A DNA stretch of 47,097 bases from SAR202 cluster bacterium AD-804-J14_MRT_500m (lineage in GTDB: Bacteria; Chloroflexota; Dehalococcoidia; UBA3495; GCA-2712585), in NCBI GenBank assembly GCA_009391275.1, contig VEXF01000011.1, positions 1 to 47,097 on the forward strand, written 5' to 3'. Position 1 is the first letter of the stretch. Each line of letters begins with the position of its first letter. Shown here piece by piece: positions 17,119-26,292 of this stretch. Below the pieces are notes generated by a model that worked only from the letters and a program-made list of their open reading frames with translations, had not been told where the DNA came from and did not search any database. The position numbers and the translations under genes are program-made.

Positions 17119-17499
17119 ATGGGATTAGATCGCACCAATCCTACGGAGATCGCTAGACCGCAAGGATTTTCTCATATAGTTAAATTTGGCAATACAATTT
17201 ACATTTCGGGCCAGGTCGGAAGAAAGCCTGATGGTTCGTTGGCAGGACCTGATATTGGCTCGCAAACTGAGCAGGTATTCAGAAACCTTAACGCCGCATT
17301 ATCCTCCGCAAATAGCTCTATGAAGAACGTTGTCAAAACCACGGTGTTCATAACAGACCGTGAAGACCTCGATGCCTACCGTCGCGTGCGAGATCAGGTT
17401 GTTACGTCAGATTTTCCGGCTAGCACGTTACTAATTGTATCTGGGCTAGTCCAGCCAGAACTGCGCATAGAAGTGGAAGCCATTGCAGTCCTAGATTAG
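17119..17499 (+). CDS. RidA family protein (intact)
   Basis: A 126-aa member of the YjgF/YER057c/UK114 family, which forms trimers and hydrolyses reactive enamines or imines, or acts in related ring-opening steps. Visible features are GFSHIVKFGNTIYISGQVG near residue 16, NLNAALSSANSSMKNVVKTT and the C-terminal IEVEAIAVLD. At the place of the catalytic arginine of E. coli RidA (an ARLPKD segment) this protein has SGLVQPEL, so enamine deaminase activity is doubtful. ATG 17119 is preceded by AAGGAGAATCTA. It is a distant paralogue of the broken RidA at 12141-12359. Confidence 0.88.
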   Translation: MGLDRTNPTEIARPQGFSHIVKFGNTIYISGQVGRKPDGSLAGPDIGSQTEQVFRNLNAALSSANSSMKNVVKTTVFITDREDLDAYRRVRDQVVTSDFPASTLLIVSGLVQPELRIEVEAIAVLD

Positions 17500-17611
17500 A
17501 CCATACGCGTCTAAGCAAGGCTGACACCATAATACCGCTAGCCTCTTCGCTTAGGCAGGAGTTATACTCGTAGCACAAACACTCCAGTTCTGGTCGGAAC
17601 CAGGTGTACAA

Positions 17612-18364
17612 ATGCAACAACTAGTATTCGAAATCGGTCATGCTGATCATCCCAGAGGGCACGCTTTGGTTTACTATAGGGATGGATTAGATAACCAAAA
17701 ACTGTACGCCACCTACATAGTAGTGTTTCCAATCAGGGTTAATTTATCCAAATATGTACCACCTTTCCTCGCCGGATCGCTAGGAACCACGGATATTTCC
17801 GAGATTTCTTCAGTTCCAATGCCGCCAGTCCCAGAAGAATGTGAGACCTATGAACGGCTGATACAGCTAGCTCAATCTCGCGGTGATGATCTTATCTACG
17901 GCGGCATTCAATCCGCGGGAGACATCCCGGCAGCTATGAATTCGGTAAATGAAATCGCGCAACGTTACACCGCAATGTGGAAGCAGTTTGACGACTCCCA
18001 GCAGTTAATCCTACCCGAAGCTGTGGAGGAAGGTGTGGCCGTTAACGAGGTTATGTACAGCTTACTGAGCGAACATGACAAATTAAATGAACTTTCCCAA
18101 TTAATCGTCAGGCTTAGATTCGCATCAGAGGGGCATGACACACAACTCCAACGCGAAACCCAAGATGAGATCCATACACTGGTCAACTATTTGCCAGCTC
18201 GTTACGATATGGAAAGGTTTGTACCTCTAGCATTGGACACATCCGAAACAACCACTAAACTAACACAGCTTTACATGGAGCGGATGTACGGATTGTCCAA
18301 CGGGGACACGGACCGAGTACGCCGGATCGACCTAGAAATAAAGGCGATTGAAGGATCCGTTTAA
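17612..18364 (+). CDS. Conserved hypothetical protein upstream of recF
   Basis: A 250-aa soluble protein with no motif I recognise. It has no signal peptide or membrane helix. The N-terminal ~75 residues look like a beta-rich domain (QLVFEIGHADHPRGHALVYY), with acidic, amphipathic helices to the end (VNEVMYSLLSEHDKLNELSQ, QRETQDEIHTLVNYL). It is co-directional with recF 57 nt downstream. The gap contains an extended -10-like TGTATAAA, so recF may also have its own start. Its position suggests a role linked to recF or nothing more than operon sharing. Confidence 0.6.
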   Translation: MQQLVFEIGHADHPRGHALVYYRDGLDNQKLYATYIVVFPIRVNLSKYVPPFLAGSLGTTDISEISSVPMPPVPEECETYERLIQLAQSRGDDLIYGGIQSAGDIPAAMNSVNEIAQRYTAMWKQFDDSQQLILPEAVEEGVAVNEVMYSLLSEHDKLNELSQLIVRLRFASEGHDTQLQRETQDEIHTLVNYLPARYDMERFVPLALDTSETTTKLTQLYMERMYGLSNGDTDRVRRIDLEIKAIEGSV

Positions 18365-18421
18365 TCTGTATAAATAATCTAGTGGAAGTCTTAACAACTC
18401 CAATTTCCGGTTTGGAACCGC

Positions 18422-19591
18422 ATGTATCTGTCCCATATTAAGTTAATCAACGTCAGAGGATTTAAAGAACTTGACCTAGAACTTAAGCCAGGTGTTACTG
18501 TTTTTGCGGGAGAAAATGCTCAAGGCAAGACTACAATCCTTGAATCCATATATCTCTTGGCCATAGCCCGATCATTCAGAGCACGCAATGAACGCGAGAT
18601 TGTTAATTGGAATGCCAGCGAATCACTGGAATCAGCATCAATAGATGCTACCATGTTCGACGGGACTAATCGTCACAGAATAATCATCGGCTACTCGCCG
18701 ATTCAAACCCAGCTATTATCCACATCTTCTGAGAAAGAACATACCAATCCCATTCGCAAGGAGATCAGAATTGGTGGTGTTCGTCGCACAGCGTCAGATT
18801 TAGTCGGTTTATTCAATGTCGTGCTCTTCTCAGCCGATGATATAGGTTTAGTACAGGGATCACCTTCGTCTAGGCGCCGATACATCGATATTTTAATTTC
18901 TCAAGCTAATCCAATATACATGAAGAATCTTCAGCGCTATCAGAAGGTACTACAACAACGGAATCAACTTTTGAAATTATTGACAGAAAACCGTGCCAAG
19001 GAAAATGAGTTGGCATTTTGGGACGATGAATTGGTCCGGGAAGGAATCCAGATAACAGTCGACAGATCACAGGCCATGTCTTTAATCGCAGATTTTGCCC
19101 GCATCCAACACTCTGAACTCACTCATGAAATTGAAGACTTAGAGTTAATATATCAGCCTAATGTCGCGCTGGACGAGAGAAACAATAACACATTTCAAGA
19201 CAATTTCCGGAGCCTGTTACAAAGTGCCAGGAACCGAGAACTCGCTCTTAAAACCACCGTTATAGGACCTCACAGGGACGATTTTAAACTCTTCGTCAAT
19301 GGGGTAGATATGAACCGTTATTCTTCTCGTGGACAAGCTCGAACTCTTACTCTGACCTTAAGATTATCCGAGGCTGATTACTTATCCAAGATGCACGGTG
19401 GACCGGTTGTACTTTTAGATGATGTCCTATCCGAACTCGATGCACCTAGACGCCATCAGGTCTTGCGGAAGGCCCTTAGCTATGAACAAACCCTGATTAC
19501 AACCACCGACTTGGGGTTTTTCTCCGAAGAGTTTTTAAATGAAGCCCGAGTGTTGAAAGTTCGACAAGGGGCCGTGACAGATCCAGTTTAG
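18422..19591 (+). CDS. recF: DNA replication and repair protein RecF
   Basis: RecF is an SMC-like ATPase that loads RecA onto gapped DNA with RecO and RecR. It has 389 aa. It begins MYLSHIKLINVRGFKELDLEL with Walker A GENAQGKTT at 30-38. The ABC-type signature region SSRGQARTLTLTLRLSEADYL and Walker B VVLLDDVLSELD lie near the C-terminus. Intact and of near-normal length. It is not in the classical dnaA-dnaN-recF-gyrB order: its neighbours are a hypothetical gene and a dehydrogenase. Confidence 0.96.
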   Translation: MYLSHIKLINVRGFKELDLELKPGVTVFAGENAQGKTTILESIYLLAIARSFRARNEREIVNWNASESLESASIDATMFDGTNRHRIIIGYSPIQTQLLSTSSEKEHTNPIRKEIRIGGVRRTASDLVGLFNVVLFSADDIGLVQGSPSSRRRYIDILISQANPIYMKNLQRYQKVLQQRNQLLKLLTENRAKENELAFWDDELVREGIQITVDRSQAMSLIADFARIQHSELTHEIEDLELIYQPNVALDERNNNTFQDNFRSLLQSARNRELALKTTVIGPHRDDFKLFVNGVDMNRYSSRGQARTLTLTLRLSEADYLSKMHGGPVVLLDDVLSELDAPRRHQVLRKALSYEQTLITTTDLGFFSEEFLNEARVLKVRQGAVTDPV

Positions 19592-19618
19592 CAATTTGGA
19601 CGTTCCCTGTAGCTTGCG

Positions 19619-20515
19619 TTAACCATCTTGGGTTCTAAGTCGAATGCCCGTTCTTTCTTCATACAACAAAGCGACGGCGTCGGCATCACTCGATCCAAAT
19701 CCCTTGGCAATTGCCTCGACGTACCGCTGTTCAAGCAGATTGGATGCTTCCATTGGTAAACCTAGTTCACGCCCCAGATCAGTTGCCAACCGGACATCTT
19801 TTGCGGCCAATGCCAACGAGAAGCCCGGATCAAAATTTCCTTTATATAGTCCTTTTGGATATTTGTTCTCCATTATCCAAGTTCCCCCAGATCCATTTGT
19901 AACCGCCCTAGACACAGTCTCTAACTCGACTCCAGCCTTGACCCCTAATGTTAGGATCTCAGGCAAGAAAGCTACCAGGCTCATAGCGGTTAGATTATTG
20001 CAAAGTTTACATACCATACCACTCCCAATCGGCCCACAATACATCACTCTATCACCGATACACTCTAGTACCTGTTTTGTTTGATTGAAAAGACCTTCAT
20101 CGCCACCCACCATCACTGAAAGCGTAGCGTTTGCAGCACCGGTCACACCCCCGCTTACAGGCGCATCCAGCATCTTGACGCCTTTTCCCAAGAAAACATC
20201 ATGTAGCATCCGAGTGGATTTGGGAGAGTTAGTAGAAAGATCTATATACACTGATCCAGCCGATGCCCCCTCTAGTATAGAATCGTCTCCAATCGCAACC
20301 GCCTCTATCTCCATCGGCCCCGGAAGAGACGAGAAGATCACTTCACAGTTTTGGGCGGTCTGTTTGGGAGACGCAACCCATTGCGCTCCCATCTCTTCTA
20401 GATCAGTAGTAGATGACCTCGATAAATCATGGACTTTCAGGTCATGTCCATTTTTTATTAAGTGCTGGGCCATTGGATTTCCCATACGGCCGGCTCCAAT
20501 AAATCCGATATTCAT
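19619..20515 (-). CDS. NAD(P)-dependent beta-hydroxyacid dehydrogenase (3-hydroxyisobutyrate dehydrogenase family)
   Basis: It oxidises a beta-hydroxyacid such as 3-hydroxyisobutyrate, or reduces tartronate semialdehyde; the exact substrate is unclear. It has 298 aa. The Rossmann loop is GFIGAGRMGNPMAQHLIKNGH (4-24). The substrate loop DAPVSGGVTGAANATLSVMVGG is at ~118-138. The catalytic Lys170 is in GSGMVCKLCNN. The ATG follows GGGGAGGGAAA, a strong Shine-Dalgarno. It is convergent with recF, with stops only 28 nt apart. Confidence 0.9.
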   Translation of the reverse strand: MNIGFIGAGRMGNPMAQHLIKNGHDLKVHDLSRSSTTDLEEMGAQWVASPKQTAQNCEVIFSSLPGPMEIEAVAIGDDSILEGASAGSVYIDLSTNSPKSTRMLHDVFLGKGVKMLDAPVSGGVTGAANATLSVMVGGDEGLFNQTKQVLECIGDRVMYCGPIGSGMVCKLCNNLTAMSLVAFLPEILTLGVKAGVELETVSRAVTNGSGGTWIMENKYPKGLYKGNFDPGFSLALAAKDVRLATDLGRELGLPMEASNLLEQRYVEAIAKGFGSSDADAVALLYEERTGIRLRTQDG

Positions 20516-20669
20516 TTTCCCTCCCCGTCCAGGTTAGGCAGAATTGTACCGCCGACAAAGTTGTAGCTTGCTGATGATCCCATGGACAAACATTACCTAT
20601 AATTCGTTCTGCTATGTAATGGCAATTATCGATAGATTTCGTCGAGATTCACCCCGGCGTTCTTGTTTA

Positions 20670-21395
20670 CTAAGTCTTTGAAGGCCGTATATTCCTGATG
20701 GTTGCCACCAAGAAAAATAGCCATATGGGTAATATAACTATAGCTAAAGATAATGGTTCACCTGGAGACTCTTCACCGGGGTTACTGTCTAGCAATGCAT
20801 AGCGCAGCGTTTCAGGTATCCCCGCAGCCAACGAGACGATAGTTACTACAGCAAATATCGCAAGCCCAGCTAATAGGTACAATCTTCGCAGCAGATCTGA
20901 TCTCTCATCCTGTGCCTCTACCCACCGCCTCCCGAAAAGGTGCACCAAAAATAGGAATCCGCCAATCAAGGTCAGGCTCAACCCATTGATAAGACTGGTC
21001 TTCACAGCTCGATCTAATTTTTGGGGCAATGATCTATTGTTATCCCAATCATCAACCGTTTCATCTACATATTCGCCACTCTGTTCGGCCTTCTCTCTGG
21101 CAATTTTCCGTTCCTGAGACCATCGATGTTCTTCGTATACGCTGCCATAACTGAATTCCCGGTCAACGATCTCACCGAAGCCTACTTTCAGCAGTGTAGA
21201 AACGCCCCCCATTCCAGCCAAGCCTATGCTCACCAACAACACTATATAAAAATACACTCTGAGTGTGACCCTGTAGGAAAACTTTATGGATGTTCCAGTC
21301 CGTGCTTTTAAGATCAAATAAATAATTCCACCAATGATAAGAAGTGGGATTGCCACCGCTAATAGCCCACCCAAGATCGCAAATATGATCTCCAT
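20670..21395 (-). CDS. Hypothetical membrane protein with four helices
   Basis: A 241-aa protein of unknown function. Hydrophobic segments lie at ~3-30, 48-70, 138-156, 168-190 and 213-233. A charged loop of about 60 residues between the second and third (VYEEHRWSQERKIAREKAEQ and following) is probably soluble. There are no catalytic motifs or cysteines. Two helices containing YRVTLRVYFYIVLLVSIGL resemble membrane domains common in Chloroflexota hypothetical proteins, but I cannot assign a family with certainty. It is transcribed alone. Confidence 0.65.
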   Translation of the reverse strand: MEIIFAILGGLLAVAIPLLIIGGIIYLILKARTGTSIKFSYRVTLRVYFYIVLLVSIGLAGMGGVSTLLKVGFGEIVDREFSYGSVYEEHRWSQERKIAREKAEQSGEYVDETVDDWDNNRSLPQKLDRAVKTSLINGLSLTLIGGFLFLVHLFGRRWVEAQDERSDLLRRLYLLAGLAIFAVVTIVSLAAGIPETLRYALLDSNPGEESPGEPLSLAIVILPIWLFFLVATIRNIRPSKT

Positions 21396-21745
21396 AAGAT
21401 CTTCTCACTATCCCTTTCACATATTCCGGTCTCCAACTCCCACCCTAATTGTACGGTAGAATCATGTGATAAGTTCTGCAAATCTTTACTTGTTGTGCCA
21501 GAAATATCACGCTGAGACCTACCGAATCCACTTTTATTCTGTTCTAGTATCCGCGAATAGCGGAACAGACAACCACCAGCCCCAATCACCGTTTTGTTTG
21601 CACCCGATCGAATTTAAAAAATTACCTCTGGAACATCGATGGCCCTGTCAAACTTTCAATGCGATGCTAATATGATCTAACTCTCAAATTTCAACATATC
21701 GCTTCAAGTAAACGCAGCATGCACCTGATCGGGGAGGGACAGATT
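21396..21745. other. Intergenic region between divergent genes
   Basis: 350 bp between the membrane protein (minus) and the amidohydrolase (plus). It should hold both promoters. I see no hairpin, repeat or convincing coding frame apart from the Shine-Dalgarno GGGGAGGGA at 21731-21739 that sets the amidohydrolase start. Confidence 0.5.
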
Positions 21746-22999
21746 ATGGACGTCATACTACGTAATGGACGGATAGAAAATATAGATTCATGTTTGGTGG
21801 ATGTAGGCATAGAAGATGGAAAGATCGCTTTTATAGGCCCACATTTAGACGCTGAAGGCACCGAAATACACGTAGACGGAAGGTTAATCACATCATCGTT
21901 CGTCGAATCGCATCTGCATCTAGATAAATCATGTATCCTCGATCGATGCAAATCTGAACGAGGTGATCTCCAGGAAGCAATACAAGAGGTTTCCAGTGCT
22001 AAAAAAGATTTTACACCGGAGGACATTTATGAGAGAGCCAAGAAAACCTTGGAACAATGTATTTTGCAAGGGACTGGTCATATCCGCACTCAGTTGGAAG
22101 TCGATCCGGTAATCGAGTTACGTGCCCTAGAAGGATTACTTCCCCTTATCAAAGAGTACCGCTGGGCTGTCGACGTAGAGATATGTGTCTTTCCACAAGA
22201 AGGTCTTCTAAATAATCCTGGGACTATCGACTTGATAACCTCTGCATTAGCAAACGGAGCAACGCTAGTTGGAGCTGCTCCTTACACAGATACCGATCCC
22301 AAAGGACAAATTGATCATATTTTCCAGGTGGCACGCGAGTATGATGTTGATATCGATATGCATCTAGATTTCGCACATCACACTGAATCATTTGACCTAG
22401 ATTATGTATGCCGTTTAACCGATAAATATGGGTATGGCGGAAGAGTCGCTATTGGTCACGTCACCAAGTTATCATTCGTAGATGTACCTACGTTTGTTGA
22501 AAAAGCTCGACGATTAGCAAATTCAGGCGTAGCAGTTTCAGTTCTTCCTTCGACGGATCTGTTCCTGATGGGCCGACATCAAGAACACAGCATCCCGAGA
22601 GGCGTCACCCCTGCACACAAGCTATGTCAGCAGGGAGTAAACTGCTCTTTAGCAACTAACAACGTGTTAAACCCGTTCACTCCTTTCGGAGATTGCTCAC
22701 CTATCCGTATAGCAAACCTCTACGCTAATGTCTGCCAGGTCGGATCCGAGCTCGATCTCGTAGAATGCTACGAAATGATTACTCAGCGAGCTGCGCGCCT
22801 AATGAGAATAGAAGGCTATGGAGTCAAAATCGGGAATCGGGCGGATCTCGTAGTTCTAGATTGCCAAAGCCGTGTTCAGGCTATATCACAACTTTCTCCG
22901 GTGTTATGGGGGTTTAAAAACGGTCGCCTTACGTTCACACGTTCTCCTGCTAAACTTCACAACCCGGTGAATCAGAGTTCAAAAGTCGACACACCATGA
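21746..22999 (+). CDS. Amidohydrolase, cytosine-deaminase-like
   Basis: A metal-dependent hydrolase of the cytosine deaminase/AtzC-like branch, probably deaminating or hydrolysing an N-heterocycle. It has 417 aa from ATG 21746, chosen because GGGGAGGGA lies 6 nt upstream and MDVILRNGRI is the conserved start; the frame is open from ATG 21719. Metal-site His residues are visible in ESHLHLDK (56 and 58), DMHLDFAHH (206) and AIGHV (238). Where relatives have T-D-N, this protein has ATNNVLNPFTPFGD, so the usual catalytic or metal Asp is Asn305. The C-terminal segment NRADLVVLD is normal. Activity or substrate may differ from relatives. Confidence 0.85.
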   Translation: MDVILRNGRIENIDSCLVDVGIEDGKIAFIGPHLDAEGTEIHVDGRLITSSFVESHLHLDKSCILDRCKSERGDLQEAIQEVSSAKKDFTPEDIYERAKKTLEQCILQGTGHIRTQLEVDPVIELRALEGLLPLIKEYRWAVDVEICVFPQEGLLNNPGTIDLITSALANGATLVGAAPYTDTDPKGQIDHIFQVAREYDVDIDMHLDFAHHTESFDLDYVCRLTDKYGYGGRVAIGHVTKLSFVDVPTFVEKARRLANSGVAVSVLPSTDLFLMGRHQEHSIPRGVTPAHKLCQQGVNCSLATNNVLNPFTPFGDCSPIRIANLYANVCQVGSELDLVECYEMITQRAARLMRIEGYGVKIGNRADLVVLDCQSRVQAISQLSPVLWGFKNGRLTFTRSPAKLHNPVNQSSKVDTP

Positions 23000-23088
23000 C
23001 AAGGCTTAATACAAATAAAGTAAGTCCTCGAACCACCTTACCTTTTCCAGCAAATTATACGATAGATCTTTGCAAATGTTGAGGAAAT

Positions 23089-26000
23089 ATGGAAACTAAA
23101 TCCCTGCTTCCATTAATTATGATTTTGGGGATTCTGTTGTTGCTAGTCACCTGTGGAGATGGCAGTCAAATTTCTAAACACACAGAGACACCCATCACTT
23201 CTTCCGTAGAAGATTCACAAGGGGCAAAAAGCACACCAATTTCTGTACCCCAGAACCCGGAGTCTAGCCAATCACGGAATATGTTTAATCCTCAGGAGTT
23301 TGATCCTTTGTGCACCGAAATAAGCCTAGGCACAGCCATTACTAACGAACTGCTGTCTGGTAGACGAACTCCTACAGATCAAGAATTGGCTCAGATAACC
23401 CACTGTTATACCGGAATGGGCCAGGGACAATCAGAAGGTGGAAGACAAGGGACATCCCAATCATCAAACACAGGTCAATCTGGCCAATCACAAAATATGT
23501 TTAATCCTCAGGAGTTTGATCCTTTGTGCACCGAAATAAGCCTAGGCACAGCCATTACTAACGAACTGCTGTCTGGTAGACGAACTCCTACAGATCAAGA
23601 ATTGGCTCAGATAACCCACTGTTATACCGGAATGGGCCAGGGACAATCAGAAGGTGGAAGACAGGGAATGGACAGGTCTCACGGACATCCTCAAGATACA
23701 AAAGGTAGACAGGATTTAGCAAATTCAACGGGGGATTCTCAAGCTTTACAGAAAGTTTCGACTGTTGAGACTCTGCCACCAGGCATGTTCGCCGCCACAC
23801 TCCATCGAGTTTCTCTTCCAGATGCGGGTCATTCGACACCCACCGTTGACCGGTGCGAAACTTTCGATAATACGAAATGTGCGGAATTAAAGTGGGAACG
23901 CATCGACGGTTTATTGGCCGGTGCTGTTACCACAATCCAAGTCTCTCCTAAGAATCCAGAGATTATTTACGCTGGCATGGATTCTAATGACATGAGCTTA
24001 TGGAAATCTGAGAACTCGGGCAGCTCCTGGGAATTATCCCACATAATGGCCCACACCTCAGATATCGCTATAAGTCCCGAACGATCTTCCCTTATCTTGT
24101 ACAGCGTACTGGAAGAGGGCGTTTTTAGATCCACAGACAACGGGACCACCTGGAACACAGTTATAGGAAGTTCAGAACTGGATTGGGTTCAGACTTCCGG
24201 TTTGTATTTCAAAGCATTAGCATTTTCATCGGATTCCCCCAGTATTGCGTATGCCGTAGCGAGTTACGAGAGAGGTCCTACTTTCGGCGATGCGGAGATA
24301 TTCCGGAGTGACACAGCCGGGTTGACATGGACTCATACTGGAAGTTGCACCGATTGTGGAAGCGTCTATACGATCCAAGTCCAACCTAATGAACCTAACA
24401 CAATTTGGGTAGCTAGCGATACTGGCGTGCATCGGAGCGATAACTCTGGGGTTACATGGGCTGGAAACGTAGTAACAGGGCTTGCGCAATATCAAGCCGC
24501 CACAATTGGTCTTGCGGTCCATCCAGATAATCCGAAAACGTTCCTAGCTTCTACAGCGAACGCAGGTGTTTATCGCAGCATTGATGGCGGCCAGACCTGG
24601 AATACGTCTAGTACAGGGCTTGGCAACTTAAAAACTCATCAAATAGAATTTTCTCTTGCTGATTATACAGTCGCATACGTAACCACCCACGACGGCATAT
24701 ACCGAAGTAATGATGCCGGTGAAACTTGGATTCGTAGGGATGGCGGGCTTAGTTATACGTACACTAATGCAATTTCTATTGATCCCGAAAATCCTGATAT
24801 TGCGTATGTCGGCACTGGCGTGGAGTTACACACCGCCCATACTGACCATATCAATCAAGGCATACACGAAGGAGGTGGGTTGTACAAAACCACAAATGGG
24901 GGGATCACTTGGTCTCGGATAGACCAAGAAATGGAAGAATCCAAGATTGTGTCCATGGCTACACACCCTTATCTGCCATTTAGTTTATGGATCGGAGGCA
25001 AAGCAGGACGAGGAGCATTTACAACGCCCGACGCAGGAGACACTTGGCTTCATGCTGCCTGGAGAGCCGCACATTATCCTATGGTCTTCGCGTTCTCTCA
25101 TTCGTTCCCCTCCGTGCATTTTCTGACCAGCAGCGTATCTTTAGCAGAAATAACTACTAGTACTGATGGCGGAGAAACTTGGAGCACGTTGGCCAGTGGA
25201 TTAAGCACTGCCGTCGATCAAAGTAGTAGGGCAAACAAACTACCAAGTGAAACCGACGATTACTTCCATGTCCACCTCCATGGACTCGCCGTCGCTCCAT
25301 CTAACTCAAGCGTCTTATATACAGGCAGCATCTATGATCCATCAATGTTTGAGCAATACAGCATGATGGGAGCAGTTATATTCACCTCGCGCGACGGCGG
25401 AATCACCTGGGTAGAAAACAGCAATGGATTCCCTATAGATACACCAACATCACTAAACGCTTTTGTAGTACATCCAACTGATCCTGACACGGCATATGCG
25501 ATGACATCTAAATACGAGTCCCAAAAAGCTATCGGAATATATAAAACAGTAGACGGCGGGTCAAACTGGAAAGCAGTTAACTCTGGAATTGACCTGAACA
25601 CACAAGATTTGCAGATAGACCCGTTGTCGCCAGAGATATTATATGCGGCAACAGAAAGTGGTGTGTATAAAACAATTGATGCAGCGAAATCCTGGCACCT
25701 CGCCTCTTCTGGACTAGCCAGTGATCGCAACGTCTTTGATCTCGCAATTAACCCTTTAAATCCTCTTCAAATTTATGCAGCTACCAGCAGTGGTGTGTAC
25801 AAGACTAAGAACGGAGGTAACGATTGGTACTCTGTAAATCTGGGATTTCCCTTTCTGGCATCTGCTCCATTTGGACACGACCGAACGATAGAAATCGACG
25901 CCACCGGACAAATCATATACGTCGCTGTTGCAACTAAACCAGATGGATTTCAAGGCGAAAAACAAGTATACCGAGCGATCATAGAACCTTTGGTTACCAT

Positions 26001-26283
26001 CGACTATGTGTTCGATATAAATGACGAAACGATACAATTAGAATCGAATTCCCACGTATATGACATGATCAATGACCAGAATGTCAAAGAACTTCACTTT
26101 ACTTCTGCGGGTCCAAGTGGAATCACTGGCAAAATAAAGACTATCCTGCCCACGTCTTTTTTCACTGGGCCTTTTACCGTGACAGTGGATGGTAATACAG
26201 TGGAGACGTCAGTTAACGGACAATCCGTCTATTTCGAACACATTTTCTCAGGGAGAAGTGCAATCATCATCAAAGGCAAATGA
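23089..26283 (+). CDS. Large secreted lipoprotein with Asp-box (BNR/sortilin-like) beta-propeller
   Basis: 1064 aa. An N-terminal lipoprotein signal is seen: MILGILLLLVTC with lipid-modified Cys22, though Thr at -1 is not the usual Gly/Ala/Ser. A low-complexity linker carries two identical copies of a Cys-containing ~56-aa module (FDPLCTEISLGTAITNELLS... HCYTG). From about residue 300 to 915 there are 13 Asp-box motifs of the S/T-x-D/N-x-G-x-T-W type, such as STDNGTTW, RSIDGGQTW, KTTNGGITW, TSRDGGITW and KTVDGGSNW. These build one or more propellers as in VPS10/sialidase-fold proteins. A C-terminal beta domain (~975-1064) follows. The catalytic role is unknown; substrate binding at the cell surface is likely. 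Confidence 0.9.
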   Translation: METKSLLPLIMILGILLLLVTCGDGSQISKHTETPITSSVEDSQGAKSTPISVPQNPESSQSRNMFNPQEFDPLCTEISLGTAITNELLSGRRTPTDQELAQITHCYTGMGQGQSEGGRQGTSQSSNTGQSGQSQNMFNPQEFDPLCTEISLGTAITNELLSGRRTPTDQELAQITHCYTGMGQGQSEGGRQGMDRSHGHPQDTKGRQDLANSTGDSQALQKVSTVETLPPGMFAATLHRVSLPDAGHSTPTVDRCETFDNTKCAELKWERIDGLLAGAVTTIQVSPKNPEIIYAGMDSNDMSLWKSENSGSSWELSHIMAHTSDIAISPERSSLILYSVLEEGVFRSTDNGTTWNTVIGSSELDWVQTSGLYFKALAFSSDSPSIAYAVASYERGPTFGDAEIFRSDTAGLTWTHTGSCTDCGSVYTIQVQPNEPNTIWVASDTGVHRSDNSGVTWAGNVVTGLAQYQAATIGLAVHPDNPKTFLASTANAGVYRSIDGGQTWNTSSTGLGNLKTHQIEFSLADYTVAYVTTHDGIYRSNDAGETWIRRDGGLSYTYTNAISIDPENPDIAYVGTGVELHTAHTDHINQGIHEGGGLYKTTNGGITWSRIDQEMEESKIVSMATHPYLPFSLWIGGKAGRGAFTTPDAGDTWLHAAWRAAHYPMVFAFSHSFPSVHFLTSSVSLAEITTSTDGGETWSTLASGLSTAVDQSSRANKLPSETDDYFHVHLHGLAVAPSNSSVLYTGSIYDPSMFEQYSMMGAVIFTSRDGGITWVENSNGFPIDTPTSLNAFVVHPTDPDTAYAMTSKYESQKAIGIYKTVDGGSNWKAVNSGIDLNTQDLQIDPLSPEILYAATESGVYKTIDAAKSWHLASSGLASDRNVFDLAINPLNPLQIYAATSSGVYKTKNGGNDWYSVNLGFPFLASAPFGHDRTIEIDATGQIIYVAVATKPDGFQGEKQVYRAIIEPLVTIDYVFDINDETIQLESNSHVYDMINDQNVKELHFTSAGPSGITGKIKTILPTSFFTGPFTVTVDGNTVETSVNGQSVYFEHIFSGRSAIIIKGK
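23278..23447 (+). repeat. 170-bp perfect direct repeat, copy 1
   Basis: Identical base for base to 23494-23663 and inside the lipoprotein gene. The offset is 216 bp, exactly 72 codons, so the frame is kept. It encodes the Cys-containing helical module. Perfect identity at third-codon positions indicates a recent duplication or gene conversion. Confidence 0.97.
23494..23663 (+). repeat. 170-bp perfect direct repeat, copy 2
   Basis: Second copy of the module, separated from the first by a Ser/Gly/Gln-rich 46-bp spacer (23448-23493). The sequence diverges immediately after position 23663. Confidence 0.97.
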
Positions 26284-26292
26284 TCATTTAAT

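Noticed and set aside
23278..23663. CRISPR-like or transposon repeat
   Set aside because: Only two long copies, in frame within a coding region, with no spacer array or transposase; it is an internal gene duplication.
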